Made by a program: the position numbers and the translations under genes
In this document: piece by piece, positions 52,469 through 62,887 of the stretch
How the letters are laid out: every line of letters begins with the position of its first letter
Numbering within the stretch: position 1 is the stretch's first letter
Assembly: GCA_036365145.1 (NCBI GenBank)
Contig: JAEOAD010000026.1
Coordinates: 1,665,001 to 1,729,000, forward strand
Length of the DNA stretch: 64,000 nucleotides
DNA from: Orientallactaga sibirica
Lineage: Eukaryota > Chordata > Mammalia > Rodentia > Dipodidae
Direction of reading: 5' to 3'
Notes under the pieces: generated by a model
Told to the model about the DNA's origin: nothing
Database searches by the model: none
What the model saw: the letters and a program-made list of their open reading frames with translations, nothing else

Positions 52469-52587
52469 GTGTTGCTGTCTTTTAAGTGACCAGCTTCGTC
52501 CCAATTCCAGACCTTCCTTGAGGGTGTCTGTCTGGCCAGTGCCTTCAACCAGAGGACTCTAGCCAGTGTAACCCTTGCCTGCCCCCG

Positions 52588-52590
<3 letters not shown>

Positions 52591-52620
<30 letters not shown>

Positions 52621-52697
52621 GAGGTAGGGTCTCACTCTGGCCCAGGCTGACTGTGTAGTCTCAGGGATTAAAGGCATGCACCACCACGCCCGGCCCC
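52591..52697 (-). mobile_element. B1 SINE with internal deletion
   Basis: Antisense; jumps from tagtctcaggg to attaaaggcatgc, losing about 60 bases. Confidence 0.9.
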
Positions 52698-53026
52698 CTG
52701 GCCCTTTTATCAGCCAAGACCTGGCAGCTTGGAGGTGGAGGCGAGCTAAAACTAATTGGCAAAGAAAATTTTGCCAGGAGGATTAGTTACTGAACTTGGT
52801 GCAAATATTTTTCCTTCCCCAGCAAGCCCAGGTCTTTCTGAGGGCCGTGGACTGACTCCAGGGCACAGGGTAGAACAGAGCTGGAAAAGACGCCTTCTCT
52901 CCTATACCTTTTCAGTCTGTTCTTCTGCAGCAGCCAGAACGGTCTCTTTAAAATGTAACCGATAGCCTTGGTCTTCCGCTTACAACTCGGAGGGATTTCT
53001 TTCTGTCTTAGAAATGCAATCTGTCA
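52698..53026 (+). other. UPB1 intron 1, unassigned
   Basis: No exon or repeat recognised. Confidence 0.45.
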
Positions 53027-53215
53027 GGCTGGAAAGATGGTTTAGTGGTTAAAAAAAAGACACCTGCTTTCAAAGCCTAATACCCATGTATAGCCAGATT
53101 CACAAAGTGACACTGCTTCTGGAGTTCGTTTGCAGTGGCTGGAGGCCCTGGCGCACTCATTCTTTGTGTCTCTCTTCTCTCTCTATCTCTCTGCTTGCAA
53201 ATAAATAAATAAAAA
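53027..53215 (+). mobile_element. DIP SINE
   Basis: Sense; A8 insertion after ggtt and a shortened B-box region. Confidence 0.85.
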
Positions 53216-53225
53216 GAAAAGGGGG

Positions 53226-53380
53226 GGGCTGGAGAGATGGCTTAGCGGTTAAGGTACATGCCTGCAAAGCCTAAGGACCCCAGTTCGATTCTCCACGTCC
53301 CACGTAAGTCATGCGTCTCGAGTTCGTCTGCAGTGACTAGAGGCCCTGACTGCCCAGGAATAAATAAAAATTTAGAAATC
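53226..53380 (+). mobile_element. DIP SINE, shortened
   Basis: Sense; lacks gatgcacaaggtggcg and the CT tail. Confidence 0.87.
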
Positions 53381-53397
53381 TTAAGTTGAATAAAAAG

Positions 53398-53640
53398 GAC
53401 TGGGGAGATGGCTTAACAGTTAAGGTGTTTGCCTGCAAAGCCAAAGGAGCCAGGTTCGATTCCCCAGTACCCACATAAAGCCAGATGCACAAGGTGGCAC
53501 ATGTGCCTAGAGTTCATTTTTGGTGGCTAGAGGCGATGGCATGCCCCCATTCTCTCTCTCTACCTATATGTGTGTGTGTGTGTGTGTGTATACATATATA
53601 TCCACCCCTCTCAAATAAATATAAAATATTTAAAAGAAAG
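53398..53640 (+). mobile_element. DIP SINE with (GT)n in its tail
   Basis: Sense; about eleven GT units at 53569-53590. Third sense DIP in a row. Confidence 0.88.
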
Positions 53641-54042
53641 AAAGAAATACAATATATAACCCCAAGCAGCTTCCGACTAAATCTCCTTCCACTTTGTTGG
53701 TCAATACAGTTAGACTGCTCCATGACCTTGTGCCAGTGACCTTGCTTCAGGAACCTGATCAGCTTACCTGTAACTGGAAGGTATTGATTGAGTCAGCACT
53801 TCCCAGTCATTGCAGAGTTTCTGCAGGGAGCCCAGATCCACCAGCTGTGGCGAGTGCATGGAAGAGTAACTGCTTTGGCATTTTCTTCCCCCTCAACACC
53901 CCCAAGCTCTTCATAACGTAAGAGGGGCTGGGTGACCACTCCCAAAGCACTTTCCATGTTCTGCTTTCTATTGCTCTTGTAAAGACTGGTCACATGGGCT
54001 GGGACGGTAGCTCAGCCGGCCTGTCAGAAAAATAAAAGACAC
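53641..54042 (+). other. UPB1 intron 1, unassigned
   Basis: Nothing matches the expected exon 2 (it should encode LDLPREA-like sequence). Confidence 0.45.
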
Positions 54043-54260
54043 CCAGCGTGGTGGCGCACGCCTTTAATCCCAGCACTCGGGAGGCAGAGGTAGGAGGATC
54101 ACCATGAGTTCAAGGCCACCCTGAGACTACATAGCGAATTCCAGGTCAGCCTGAGCTACAGTGAGACCCTACCTCGAAAAACCAAAAAATAAAATAAAAT
54201 AAAATAAAATAAAATAAAATAAAATAAAATAAAATAAAATAAAATAAAAGACAAGTCCCA
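54043..54260 (+). mobile_element. B1 SINE with (AAAAT)n tail
   Basis: Sense; about twelve AAAAT units. Confidence 0.93.
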
Positions 54261-54524
54261 TGAGAGGTAATAGAATCAAGTCTCCTGAAGATGCCTTTCT
54301 CAAGTAAGGGGTTGTCTTCACCTAATGTTTAGGGATGGAAATTGGTTTCAGGGTGAAATGAACATAAGAAATAAGACAGAGTGAAGCGCACGGGTGTCAG
54401 GGACTGATAAAACTGTGGGGTATTAGTATAAAGAAAGAAATGCTTCCCACATAAGGGACTGGGAATTCTCCTCCCACCTCCTAGGGCTGAAGTTAGGACG
54501 AGTACTACCAAGCAGGAGGTTGCT

Positions 54525-54687
54525 TTTTTGTTGGTTTGTTTGGTTTTTTTGAGGTAGGGTCTCACTCTGGTCCAGGCTGACCTGGGGTTAACTATGTAGT
54601 CTCAGGGTGGCCTCGAACTCACGGTGATCCTCCTACCTCTGCCTCCCAAGTGCTGGGATTAAAGGCATGCGCCACCATGCCTGGCTT
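54525..54687 (-). mobile_element. B1 SINE
   Basis: Antisense, complete. Confidence 0.92.
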
Positions 54688-54935
54688 AGGAGGGGTTTTA
54701 CTAACATTTGGGACAGGGTTATTATGGAGGGGAGGTGATAAAATGTTAACCAATATCTATGCACAGGTAGGTCCCATTTTCGTCTCTCTTCTCTTGGTTC
54801 TGTTAACTTAGAAAAGTCCTTTTCAGGTTTTATCTCTCCCAGTCTAAACCTTTGTGCTTGCTCTGTCCTTTTGAATGAATGGAACTTGGCTATAAGGAAG
54901 ATTTCTTATAGGAAATAGGCAAGTATCTTTATTAC

Positions 54936-54990
54936 TTAAAATTTCTCTCTACCTGCCTCTCTCTCTCAAATGAATAAATAAAAATAAAAT
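54936..54990 (+). mobile_element. DIP SINE 3' stub
   Basis: Only ctctctctcaaatgaataaa and neighbouring CT/A sequence remain. Confidence 0.6.
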
Positions 54991-55003
54991 AAATTGCCGG
55001 ATG

Positions 55004-55153
55004 CTCTTGAGCAAACTCACAATGCACGATCCACATTCCCCATTGATGAGGGTCCCTTTGAAAGTGGGAGGACGGGGAGGAGGACAATGGAACCAATACT
55101 ATGAATGCAAAATCAGAATAATATGAATAAAAAAATATATATTTATTTTTAAA
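55004..55153 (+). mobile_element. 150-bp retroposed insert with 13-bp TSD
   Basis: TSD aaattgccggatg at 54991-55003 and 55154-55166; insert ends aatatgaataaaaaaa and an A/T tail. The TSD contains the first bases of a B1, so it landed exactly at that B1's 5' edge. Probably a short L1 3' end, family unsure. Confidence 0.75.
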
Positions 55154-55156
55154 AAA

Positions 55157-55301
55157 TTGCCGGATGTGGTGGCGCACACCTTTAATCCCAGCACTAGGGA
55201 GGCAGAGGTAGGAGGATCACCATGAATTTGAGGCCACCCTGAAACTACATAGTGAATTCCAGGTCAGCCTGAGCTAGAGTGAAACCCTATCTCAAAAAAC
55301 C

Positions 55302-55348
<47 letters not shown>

Positions 55349-55350
55349 AA
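55157..55350 (+). mobile_element. B1 SINE with (AAAT)n tail
   Basis: Sense; ten AAAT units. Confidence 0.92.
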
Positions 55351-55361
55351 TCTCCTTTAAC

Positions 55362-55530
55362 TGGGCATGGTAGCACATGCCTTTGATCCCAGCACTTGGG
55401 AGTCAGAGGTAGGAGGATCATCCTGAAGTTCAAGGCCAGCCTGGGACTACAGTATAAATTCCAGATCAGCCTGAGCAAGAAAGAGTAAGACCTCAAAAAA
55501 AATAAATAAAAAAAATAAAAAAAAATTCTC
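55362..55530 (+). mobile_element. B1 SINE, diverged
   Basis: Sense; gagcaagaaagagtaagacc in place of the usual 3' body. Confidence 0.85.
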
Positions 55531-55790
55531 CATTAAAAACTTGATTACTCTTCAGAGGACAACTTGGACATGGCCACCTCACAAGACCATCCTAACCCCA
55601 GATCACTTGCTTTGTCCAAAATGAAGACAGTGCTTAGTTTAAAAAAAAATTTTTTTTTTTTTTTTTTAGTGAAGGAGCCAAAGGAACTTTGCCTGTGTTG
55701 AGCACAGAAATCCCAAGAATAGAACCAGGCACCATTCATTTACTCAACAAACGTGGGTTGCTCACGAGTTTTTGTCTAGGAATACTGCTG

Positions 55791-56090
55791 GGGTTTGAAC
55801 GGCATGCCTCCCACAGGCTCGTGTGTTTGGAATACCTAATGCTCAATTGGTGGCAGTTTAGGAAAACTGCAGGGCCCTTGGGACGTAGATCTTTGCTGGA
55901 AGAGCTTTGTTGCTTAGGGTGGGCTTTGGGTAATAAACCCTCCTCCAGGCCCAGTAGTAGATAGACTCCTTGTGCCTCACTGATGTGGAAATGTGACTCG
56001 GGGCTTCCTGTTTGGTCCCCTTGAGACTGTAAGCTGAGATGAACCCTTTTCTGGTTAGGTGTTTTTCTCCAGTGTCAGGAATTTAACTAC
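55791..56090 (+). mobile_element. MaLR-like LTR (ORR1/MLT class)
   Basis: Sense cctcccacaggctcgtgtgt, ggtccccttgagactgtaag and ctgagatgaacccttttctg follow the ERVL-MaLR LTR layout. Non-coding relic. Confidence 0.65.
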
Positions 56091-56159
56091 TACAGATACA
56101 TTAAGTACCACTGAGCTTTGTGCTAAGAGCCTAACTTCCAGCTTTTTGATGATTACCTT

Positions 56160-56355
56160 TAAAAGCTATTTAATTTACTTATTTGAGAGAGAGACAGAGT
56201 ATGGGTGCACCAGGACCTCCTGCCACTGCAAAAGAACTCCAGATGCATGTGCCACTTTGTGCATCTGGCTTTATGTGGGTCCTGGGAAATGGAACCTGGA
56301 CCATCAGGCTTTGCAAGCGAGCACCTTTAACGGCTGAGCAGTCCCTTCAGCCCAG
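56160..56355 (-). mobile_element. DIP SINE
   Basis: Antisense; a further DIP 5' stub lies at 56452-56482. Confidence 0.9.
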
Positions 56356-56589
56356 ACTGCCTTACTTTCGAGAGATGGATGCGTGGAGAGCTCAAGAGAA
56401 TTTACAGGGATATCAGGAAGGCTTTCAAGGGACAGTATGTTTGATCTGCATCCTTAAACCACTGAGCCATCTCTCCAGCCCCCTTCCTTGCTTTTTCTAG
56501 CCTCTGATGGCTTCTGACCTTCCTTGGTTGTGGCGGCCCATTTGGGCTTTCGTCTGCACACGGTTGTCATTTGTGTCTCTCCTGTGGGT

Positions 56590-56830
56590 GTCTCTTGTCA
56601 TTGGTAATTGCTTGTCATTGGATTTAAGGCTTATCTGGATAATCCAAGATGACCTAGCCTGAGATCCTTATCCTAATTACATTTGTGTACTTCCTCAATA
56701 AATATGATAAACCTTGATAATTTTTCAAGAAAATTTAAAAAATTCCATCTGCGAAGGGCCTTTCTTGGCATGAGGTCACTTTAGGTTCTGAGTGTTAAGA
56801 CATGGACACACAATTTAACCCCCTACAAGG
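56590..56830 (-). mobile_element. MLT1-like LTR fragment
   Basis: Antisense; tgacctagcctgagatcctt, catctgcgaagggcctttct and cacacaatttaaccccctac. Confidence 0.55.
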
Positions 56831-57227
56831 GGTTTCAGATAGGAACACCAAGCAGTTATTTACTGTATGGAAGTGGGCCTGGACGGGAGCTACGCTAGAT
56901 TGAGGAGAAGGGAGTGGAGCATGGGGTCGGGCCAGGGGATGCTAGAAACCCGGATGTTAGGGAGTTCAGGAAAAGCTGGTAACCTCAAGGTGTGTTGGTG
57001 GGAAAACCCAGATGGTACAGAGATGTCTGTTAGATGGAGATAGTTCTGGTTAAAGGGATGAGAAGGCAGGTCAGTTCCTAAGGTAGGGAGTAGAAGGCAG
57101 AGAAGGGGCTAAGGATGGTGTCAGAGGAAAAGGGGAGGTATATGTGGAAGTTTCCTAAGAGGGAAGGACAAGTGAGGTGACAAGAGGGGGGGGGACATGT
57201 GTGGGATTGATAGTCTTTATCCCTCTT
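56831..57227 (+). other. UPB1 intron 1, purine-rich, unassigned
   Basis: G/A-rich plus strand (gggag, ggagaagg runs); no repeat family recognised. Confidence 0.4.
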
Positions 57228-57388
57228 TTTTAATTTTTTATGTTTCGGTTTTTCAAGAAGGGTTTTGCTCTATCCCAGCTGACCTGGAATTCACTGTACA
57301 GTCTCAGGCTGGCCCTGAACTCACAGCAATCCTCCTACCCTTTCCTCTCAAGTGTTGGGATTAAAGGCACGCACCACCAGGCCCAGCC
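57228..57388 (-). mobile_element. B1 SINE
   Basis: Antisense, complete. Confidence 0.9.
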
Positions 57389-57392
57389 TCAG

Positions 57393-57625
57393 ATTTTTTA
57401 AAATTTATTTTTTATTTATTTATTTATTTGAGAAAGAAAGAGGCAGAGAGAGAGAGACAGAATGAGAATGGGTGCCCAGGGGCCTCCAGCCACTGCAAAC
57501 AAACTCCAGACACATGTGCCACCTTGTGTATCTGGCATTATGTGGATCCTGGTAAATAGAACCTGGGTCTATTGGGTCCTTTGGCTTTGCAGGTGAGCAC
57601 CTTAATTGCTAGCCATCTCTCCAGT
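57393..57625 (-). mobile_element. DIP SINE
   Basis: Antisense; gggtctattgggtcctttgg shows a small internal repeat. Confidence 0.9.
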
Positions 57626-57937
57626 CCAACTGTTTTTTTATAAGTAGAAAAAATACTCTAACTTAAAAGTATAGAAACACTTATACTATTTTATAAGTGT
57701 ATATGTAACTATAGTATCATTACAGAAGCTAGTAACAATTGTTGGTTATCATGATTAGTATTATAATTGCACATGATTTTATATGTTACATCTTTTAAAA
57801 GTTTTTTTTGAAGAGATAAAAATATCTTCCTTTATTTAAAAATGACATTTATATAATCACAAATATTTTTTTTTCAAATTAAAATTAAATCATTGCATAT
57901 GGTAGATTTTAATGTCTATAAAAGTTTTATTTATTTA
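57626..57937. other. A/T-rich intronic stretch
   Basis: About 310 bases, very A/T-rich, no recognised element. Confidence 0.5.
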
Positions 57938-58095
57938 GCCGCACGTGCGGGTGCATGCCTTTAATCCCAGCACTTGGGAGGCAGAGGTAGGAGGATCACC
58001 ATGAGTTTGAGGCCACCTTGAGACTACATGGTGAGTTCCAGCTCAACCTGGGCTAGAGTGAGACCCTACCTTGAAAAAGCAAAAAAAAAAAAAAA
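57938..58095 (+). mobile_element. B1 SINE
   Basis: Sense, starting ccgcacgtgcgggtgcatgc. Confidence 0.92.
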
Positions 58096-58269
58096 TTATA
58101 TATATATATATATATGTATATATTTGTGTGTGTGTATGCTCATGCACAGGGTCTCTTGCTGTTGCAAACGAATACCCATCCGGCTTTACATGGATGGCTG
58201 GTGAATTGAGCTCAGGCCAGCAGACTTTGCAAGCAAGTACCTTTAACTGCTGAGCCATCTCCCCAGCCC
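58096..58269 (-). mobile_element. DIP SINE
   Basis: Antisense; tail replaced by (AT)n/(GT)n; middle shortened. Confidence 0.83.
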
Positions 58270-58312
58270 CTGTGCAAGATGTTTATATGATGGGCAGCAG
58301 GGCAGGTTTTTT

Positions 58313-58466
58313 TTTTTTTTTTTTAAAGATTTTATTTTTATTTATTTATTTATTCAGGGGGCGGAGAAATAACCACAAACCTCTAGCCACTGCAACGAAC
58401 TCCAATGTGCATCTGGCTGTGGGACCTGGAGACACCGGGATCCTTAGGACAGTGCCATCTCTCCAG
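58313..58466 (-). mobile_element. DIP SINE riddled with small deletions
   Basis: Intact 14-bp TSD agggcaggtttttt (58299-58312, 58467-58480), but the body has at least eight separate gaps. Confidence 0.88.
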
Positions 58467-58564
58467 AGGGCAGGTTTTTTGCACATCAGAATAACCACAA
58501 ACACATACAGAATGTTTTCTGGCACCATCAGTGGTAGTCTTATGGGAATCTGCCCATCATAGTC

Positions 58565-58842
58565 TTACGGGACTGCTGTCACATGTGCCCTGTCGCTGGG
58601 AGAAAAGTGCATGAGTGTATGTTGCCAAGCGAAAAAGGCAGGATGAGATGCAAAACAGGTACAGTAAGCATTCTATTGATTCTACCTGCATATAAAAATA
58701 AACTTTAGGTGGCTGCACGAAGCAATGAGAGAGTCGTCTGTGAAGTTTGGAGCGAAAGAATCGTTTTTCATGTTATTCCCTTTCTACTTTAATCTGTCCC
58801 CCTCCCAGGAACAAGTTTCTTTTGCATCAAAGATCTAGTTTA
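58565..58842 (+). mobile_element. Probable ancient L1 3' UTR
   Basis: Sense gttgccaagcgaaaaaggca and gcattctattgattctacct resemble L1M 3' UTRs. Confidence 0.4.
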
Positions 58843-59022
58843 AGGGCTGGAGAGATGGCTTAGAGGTTAAGGTGCGTGCCTACGAACTCTAAGGACCCAG
58901 GTTAGATTCTCCAGGTCCCTCGTACATGGTGCCACATGCATCTGGAGTTCGTTTGCAGTGGCTAGAGACTCTGGCACTCTCCCCTCTCTCTGTCTCTAAT
59001 AAATAAAAAATAAAATTAAAAA
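58843..59022 (+). mobile_element. DIP SINE
   Basis: Sense; gtaagccagatgcaca shortened. atctagtt at both ends. Confidence 0.9.
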
Positions 59023-59340
59023 AAATCTAGTTGAATAATTTAAAACACAGGTGGTAAGGAGCCATGAGAGAATGAAAGATTTAGCTCCCAAAGCAAGGGC
59101 TTGCTGAAGAGGCAGGAACTCCTGGGCCTCCTTGACCCTAGGAAAGGTGGGGAGGACTCGCAAGGGTGCCTTGGAGCCAGGACAGAACGTAGCCAGTCTT
59201 CCTTCTTGTACCAGGCCATGAGGGGTGAGGTTCTGGGTAGTGAGGGTGACGGCTGGAAGGACTGAAAATCTACTACAGGGGCCAAGGAAGGCCTGCAAGG
59301 GAGCATGAGATGGCCCAGTAAACATGTGGCTCATTTAGTG
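59023..59340 (+). other. UPB1 intron 1, unassigned
   Basis: No exon or repeat recognised. Confidence 0.45.
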
Positions 59341-59370
59341 TTTTTTGTTTTGTTTTATTTGCTTTTTTTA

Positions 59371-59645
59371 AACTTTTTATTTTTTTTATTTATTTATTTA
59401 TTTGGAGAGAGACACAGAGAGAGACAGAGAGGAAGACAGAGATGGGCGCGGCAGCAGTGTCTCAGCTGCTGAGAACGAAATCCAGATGTGTGCGCCCCCT
59501 TGTGGTCAAGTGTGGCATTGCGCCCTTGCGTCACTTTGCATCTGGCTAAACATGGGACCTGGAGATTGGAACTGCTGGAGATTGGAACCAGCGTTCTTAG
59601 GCTTAGGAGGCAGGCACCTTAACCCCTAAGCCATCTCTCCAGCCC
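59371..59645 (-). mobile_element. DIP-long SINE with duplicated B box
   Basis: Antisense; gagattggaact and gagattggaacc occur 16 bases apart (59571, 59587 region), the same duplication as in the 23990 copy. Confidence 0.92.
59492..59505 (-). promoter_or_regulatory. CTCF-like core motif in DIP-long
   Basis: Plus-strand gcgcccccttgtgg; minus strand identical to the 3014 and 16821 motifs. Confidence 0.5.
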
Positions 59646-59652
59646 TTGTTTG

Positions 59653-59738
59653 CTTTTTTGAGGTAGGGTTTCACTCTAGCCCAGGCTGACCTGGAATTCA
59701 CTATGTAGTCTCAGGGTAGCCTTGAACTCATGGCAATC
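59653..59738 (-). mobile_element. B1 SINE, truncated
   Basis: Antisense; stops at catggcaatc. Confidence 0.88.
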
Positions 59739-59809
59739 TTTTCTTCTTCCTGGACAGTGGCTGATCAAGGCCTTTTGTGTAGCTATATATCAAACTGAAA
59801 TAGACAGAG

Positions 59810-59962
59810 CTGGGCTTAGAGGTGCTCACCTTTGATCCCAGCACTTGGGAGGCAGAGGTAAGAAGATGGCCGTGAGTTCGAGGCCATCCTGAGACTACAC
59901 AGTGAATTCCACGTCAGCCTGGGCTAGAGTGAGACTCTACTTTGAAAAATAAAATAAAATAC
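59810..59962 (+). mobile_element. B1 SINE with 11-bp TSD
   Basis: TSD aatagacagag at 59799-59809 and 59963-59973. Confidence 0.93.
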
Positions 59963-60127
59963 AATAGACAGAGTGGTGGCTTCTCAACCCCCAAAAAAGT
60001 GTTCCTGGAGACAGAAGACCAAGATCAAGGCATAGGTGAATTCAGAGTCTGGTGAGGGCCCGTTTTCCAGGTTCATATATATGCTATTTCCTGTGTCTAC
60101 AACTGGTCATAGGGTGGGCAACACCCT

Positions 60128-60359
60128 TTGCAACTCTTTATTTTTATTTATCATTATTTGCTTATTTATTTATTTGCCAGAGATACAGAGAATGGATGTA
60201 GATTTGGAATTCTTTAAAAAAATTTTTTTAATATTTTTAATTTAGGCAGAGGAGGAGGAGAAGAGACCACCCTGAGAATTCCAGGTCAGCCTGAAAGAGT
60301 GAGGTTAAAAAAACCAAAAATAAAAGAAAATAAATAAAAATAAAATAATTTTTTTAAAA
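60128..60359. mobile_element. Scrambled SINE material
   Basis: DIP tail (ttatttatttgccagagata) followed by gapped B1 pieces (accaccctgagaattccagg, gcctgaaagagtgagg). Confidence 0.6.
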
Positions 60360-61804
60360 TATTTTTATTTATTTGAGAGAGAAGAGACCGAGGAAGATGC
60401 ATGGTACAAGAAGGCCACCTTGTGCAAATCTGGCTTTACCACCTTGGGTCCTGGGAATGAACCTTGGTCCTTTGTCTTTGCAGGCAAGTGCCTTAACCAC
60501 TAAGCATTCTCTCCAGCCCTAAATTTGTAATTTTTTTTTTAAATATTTTATTATTTATTTATTTATTTGAGAGAGAGATACAGAAATAGGCAGGTAGAGA
60601 GAGAGAGAGAGGGAGGGAGGGAGAGAATGGGTGTGCCAGGGCCTCCAGCCACTGCAAACGAACTCCAGATGCATGCACCCCCTTGTGCATCTGGCTTACG
60701 TGGGTCCTGGAGAATCAAGCCTCGAACCGGGGTCCTTAGGCTTCATAGGCAAGCGTTTAACCGCTAAGCCATCTCTCCAGCCCTAGATTTGTAATTCTTG
60801 AATGAAGGCAGGATGGAATGTGATGATGACTAGCTTTGAACCACATGATGATATAGATCTTATAGGTGGTGACTAGACAGTAACTGAGGGCCTCAAGGGG
60901 ACGTAGAACTCCTCGGGCAGCTGGCCTGCCTCCCCTCGGGGCTGGGAGAATGGAGACAAACAGGAGTCTCACAGCAGCACTGGGCACAGACGAAGTCCAG
61001 AGAGGAAGGGAAGACCGTGGACTAATGAGGCAGATGGTAACCAAAAGACAGGGGCCCAATATGGGCTGTGGGCGGAGAGAGAAGTGTATCGTCAGAGCCA
61101 GGCTTGCTCCATCGGAATCTTCCTGTCCTGAGGCCACGGGCCATGCAAAAGGGCATCTGACGCCTGAGCCTGTTGAACCTTTGGCAAACCAACACACCTT
61201 CCTTCTCGCTGCGACTGCCCACATGTCCCTAGCTTAAAGCTTTTGGAAAGCCGTGTGACTGTCTGTGGAGGATGACGATCTACCTGGGGCTGAGCCCCAT
61301 AAGAGGTCCCTTCCATCCAAGGGTAGGAGGACTCACTGAGGCATTCACAGTGAGTGTAGGCAAGGTGTGGGCACTGCAGCTATTTCTAACCTGCCACAGG
61401 GAAGGGAACCTTGACTGTTTGAGAAGCAGGCTGATTGTCAGGGGCGGAACCCGACACGGAGCTGTCACAGAAAGCTGCTGACAGGGGGTGGAGTCAGGGG
61501 GCTTGGGCTGACAGGGCTGTGATTTTTGAAAGAAATGTCTCTAAGAAAGAGCTCCAAAAGTAGGAGAGAAATATTATTATTAGATAATGGCTGTCAGGTA
61601 ATTTTTTGATGTGTTCTCAGTATTTCATAACCAACTTGCCCTTAGATGGTAAGTTCTTCCTGGCCCTGGGCCATGAACTGTGCCCCTGGGGTTTGACTCC
61701 AGCTCTGGGCATGCCACAGGAATCAGGAGGCATTCGCTCCCTGATCAGTGGTCACTATGGTGGAAATACTCCTCCAGCAGTTTTTTTTCTTTTTCTTTGT
61801 TTTT

Positions 61805-61848
<44 letters not shown>

Positions 61849-61948
61849 TTTTTTTTTTTCTGTTTTTCAAGGCAGGGTCTTGCTCTAACCCAGGCTGACC
61901 TGGAATTCACTATGTAGTCTCAGGGTGGCCTCGGACTCACAGCAATCT
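60360..61948. repeat. Terminal tandem duplication, copy 1
   Basis: Repeats at about 62464-64000 with 2104-bp offset (2100 past the last indel). Contains a gapped DIP (to 60522), a complete antisense DIP (60538-60783), about 1 kb of unique DNA, (TTTC)n at 61801-61850 and an antisense B1 start. Confidence 0.95.
60538..60783 (-). mobile_element. DIP SINE (duplication copy 1)
   Basis: Antisense; twin at 62642-62887. Confidence 0.92.
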
Positions 61949-62455
61949 CGCCTTTAATGCCTGTTGAACCTTTGGCAAACCAACACACCTTCCTTCTCGC
62001 TCACGACTGCCCACATGTCCCTAGCTTAAAGCTTTTGGAAAGCCGTGTGACTGTCTGTGGAGGATGATTTATCTACCTGGGGCTGAGCCCATAAGAGGTC
62101 CCTTCCATCCAAGGGTAGGAGGACTCACTGAGGCATTCACAGTGAGTGTAGGCAGGTGTGGGCACTGCAGCTATTTCTAACCTGCCACAGGGAAGAACCT
62201 TGACTGTTTGAGAAGCAGGCTGATTGTCAGGGGCGGAACCCGACACATGGGCTGTCTGAAAGCTGCTGACAGGGGTGGAGTCAGGGGCTTGGGCTGACAG
62301 GGCTGTGATTTTTGAAAGAAATGTCTCTAAGAAAGAGCTTCAAAAGTAGGAGAGAAATATTATTATTAGATAATGGCTGTCAGGTAATTTTTTGATGTGT
62401 TCTCAGTATTTCATAACCAACTTGCCCTTAGATGGTAAGTTCTTCCTGGCCCTGG
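61949..62455. repeat. Degraded partial third copy
   Basis: Matches 61165-61672 but with many 1-5 base indels (gggaagaacct for gggaagggaacct; cacatgggctgtctgaaag for cacggagctgtcacagaaag). Confidence 0.93.
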
Positions 62456-62641
62456 GCCAGAGAGAAAGACTGGGTACAAGAAGGCCTCTGGCCGTTGCAA
62501 ATGAACACCAGATGCATGTGCCACCTTGTGCATCTGGCTTTACGTGGGTCCTGGGGAATGAACCTCGGTCCTTTGTCTTTGCAGGCAAGTGCCTTAACCA
62601 CTAAGCATTCTCTCCAGCCCTAAATTTGTAATTCTTTTTTT

Positions 62642-62887
62642 TTTTAATATTTTATTATTTATTTATTTATTTGAGAAAGAGATACAGAAATAGGCAGGTA
62701 GAGAGAGAGAGAGAGGGAGGGAGGGAGAGAATGGGTGTGCCAGGGCCTCCAGCCACTGCAAACGAACTCCAGATGCATGCACCCCCTTGTGCATCTGGCT
62801 TACGTGGGTCCTGGAGAATCAAGCCTCGAACCGGGGTCCTTAGGCTTCATAGGCAAGCGTTTAACCGCTAAACCATCTCTCCAGCCC
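62642..62887 (-). mobile_element. DIP SINE (duplication copy 2)
   Basis: Differs from its twin by taaacc for taagcc and one base in the GA tract. Confidence 0.92.

Noticed and set aside
60757..61224. 155-codon minus-strand frame, repeated at 62861-63328
   Set aside because: It persists only because the region is duplicated; the start of the frame has no known homology and its end runs into a DIP SINE.
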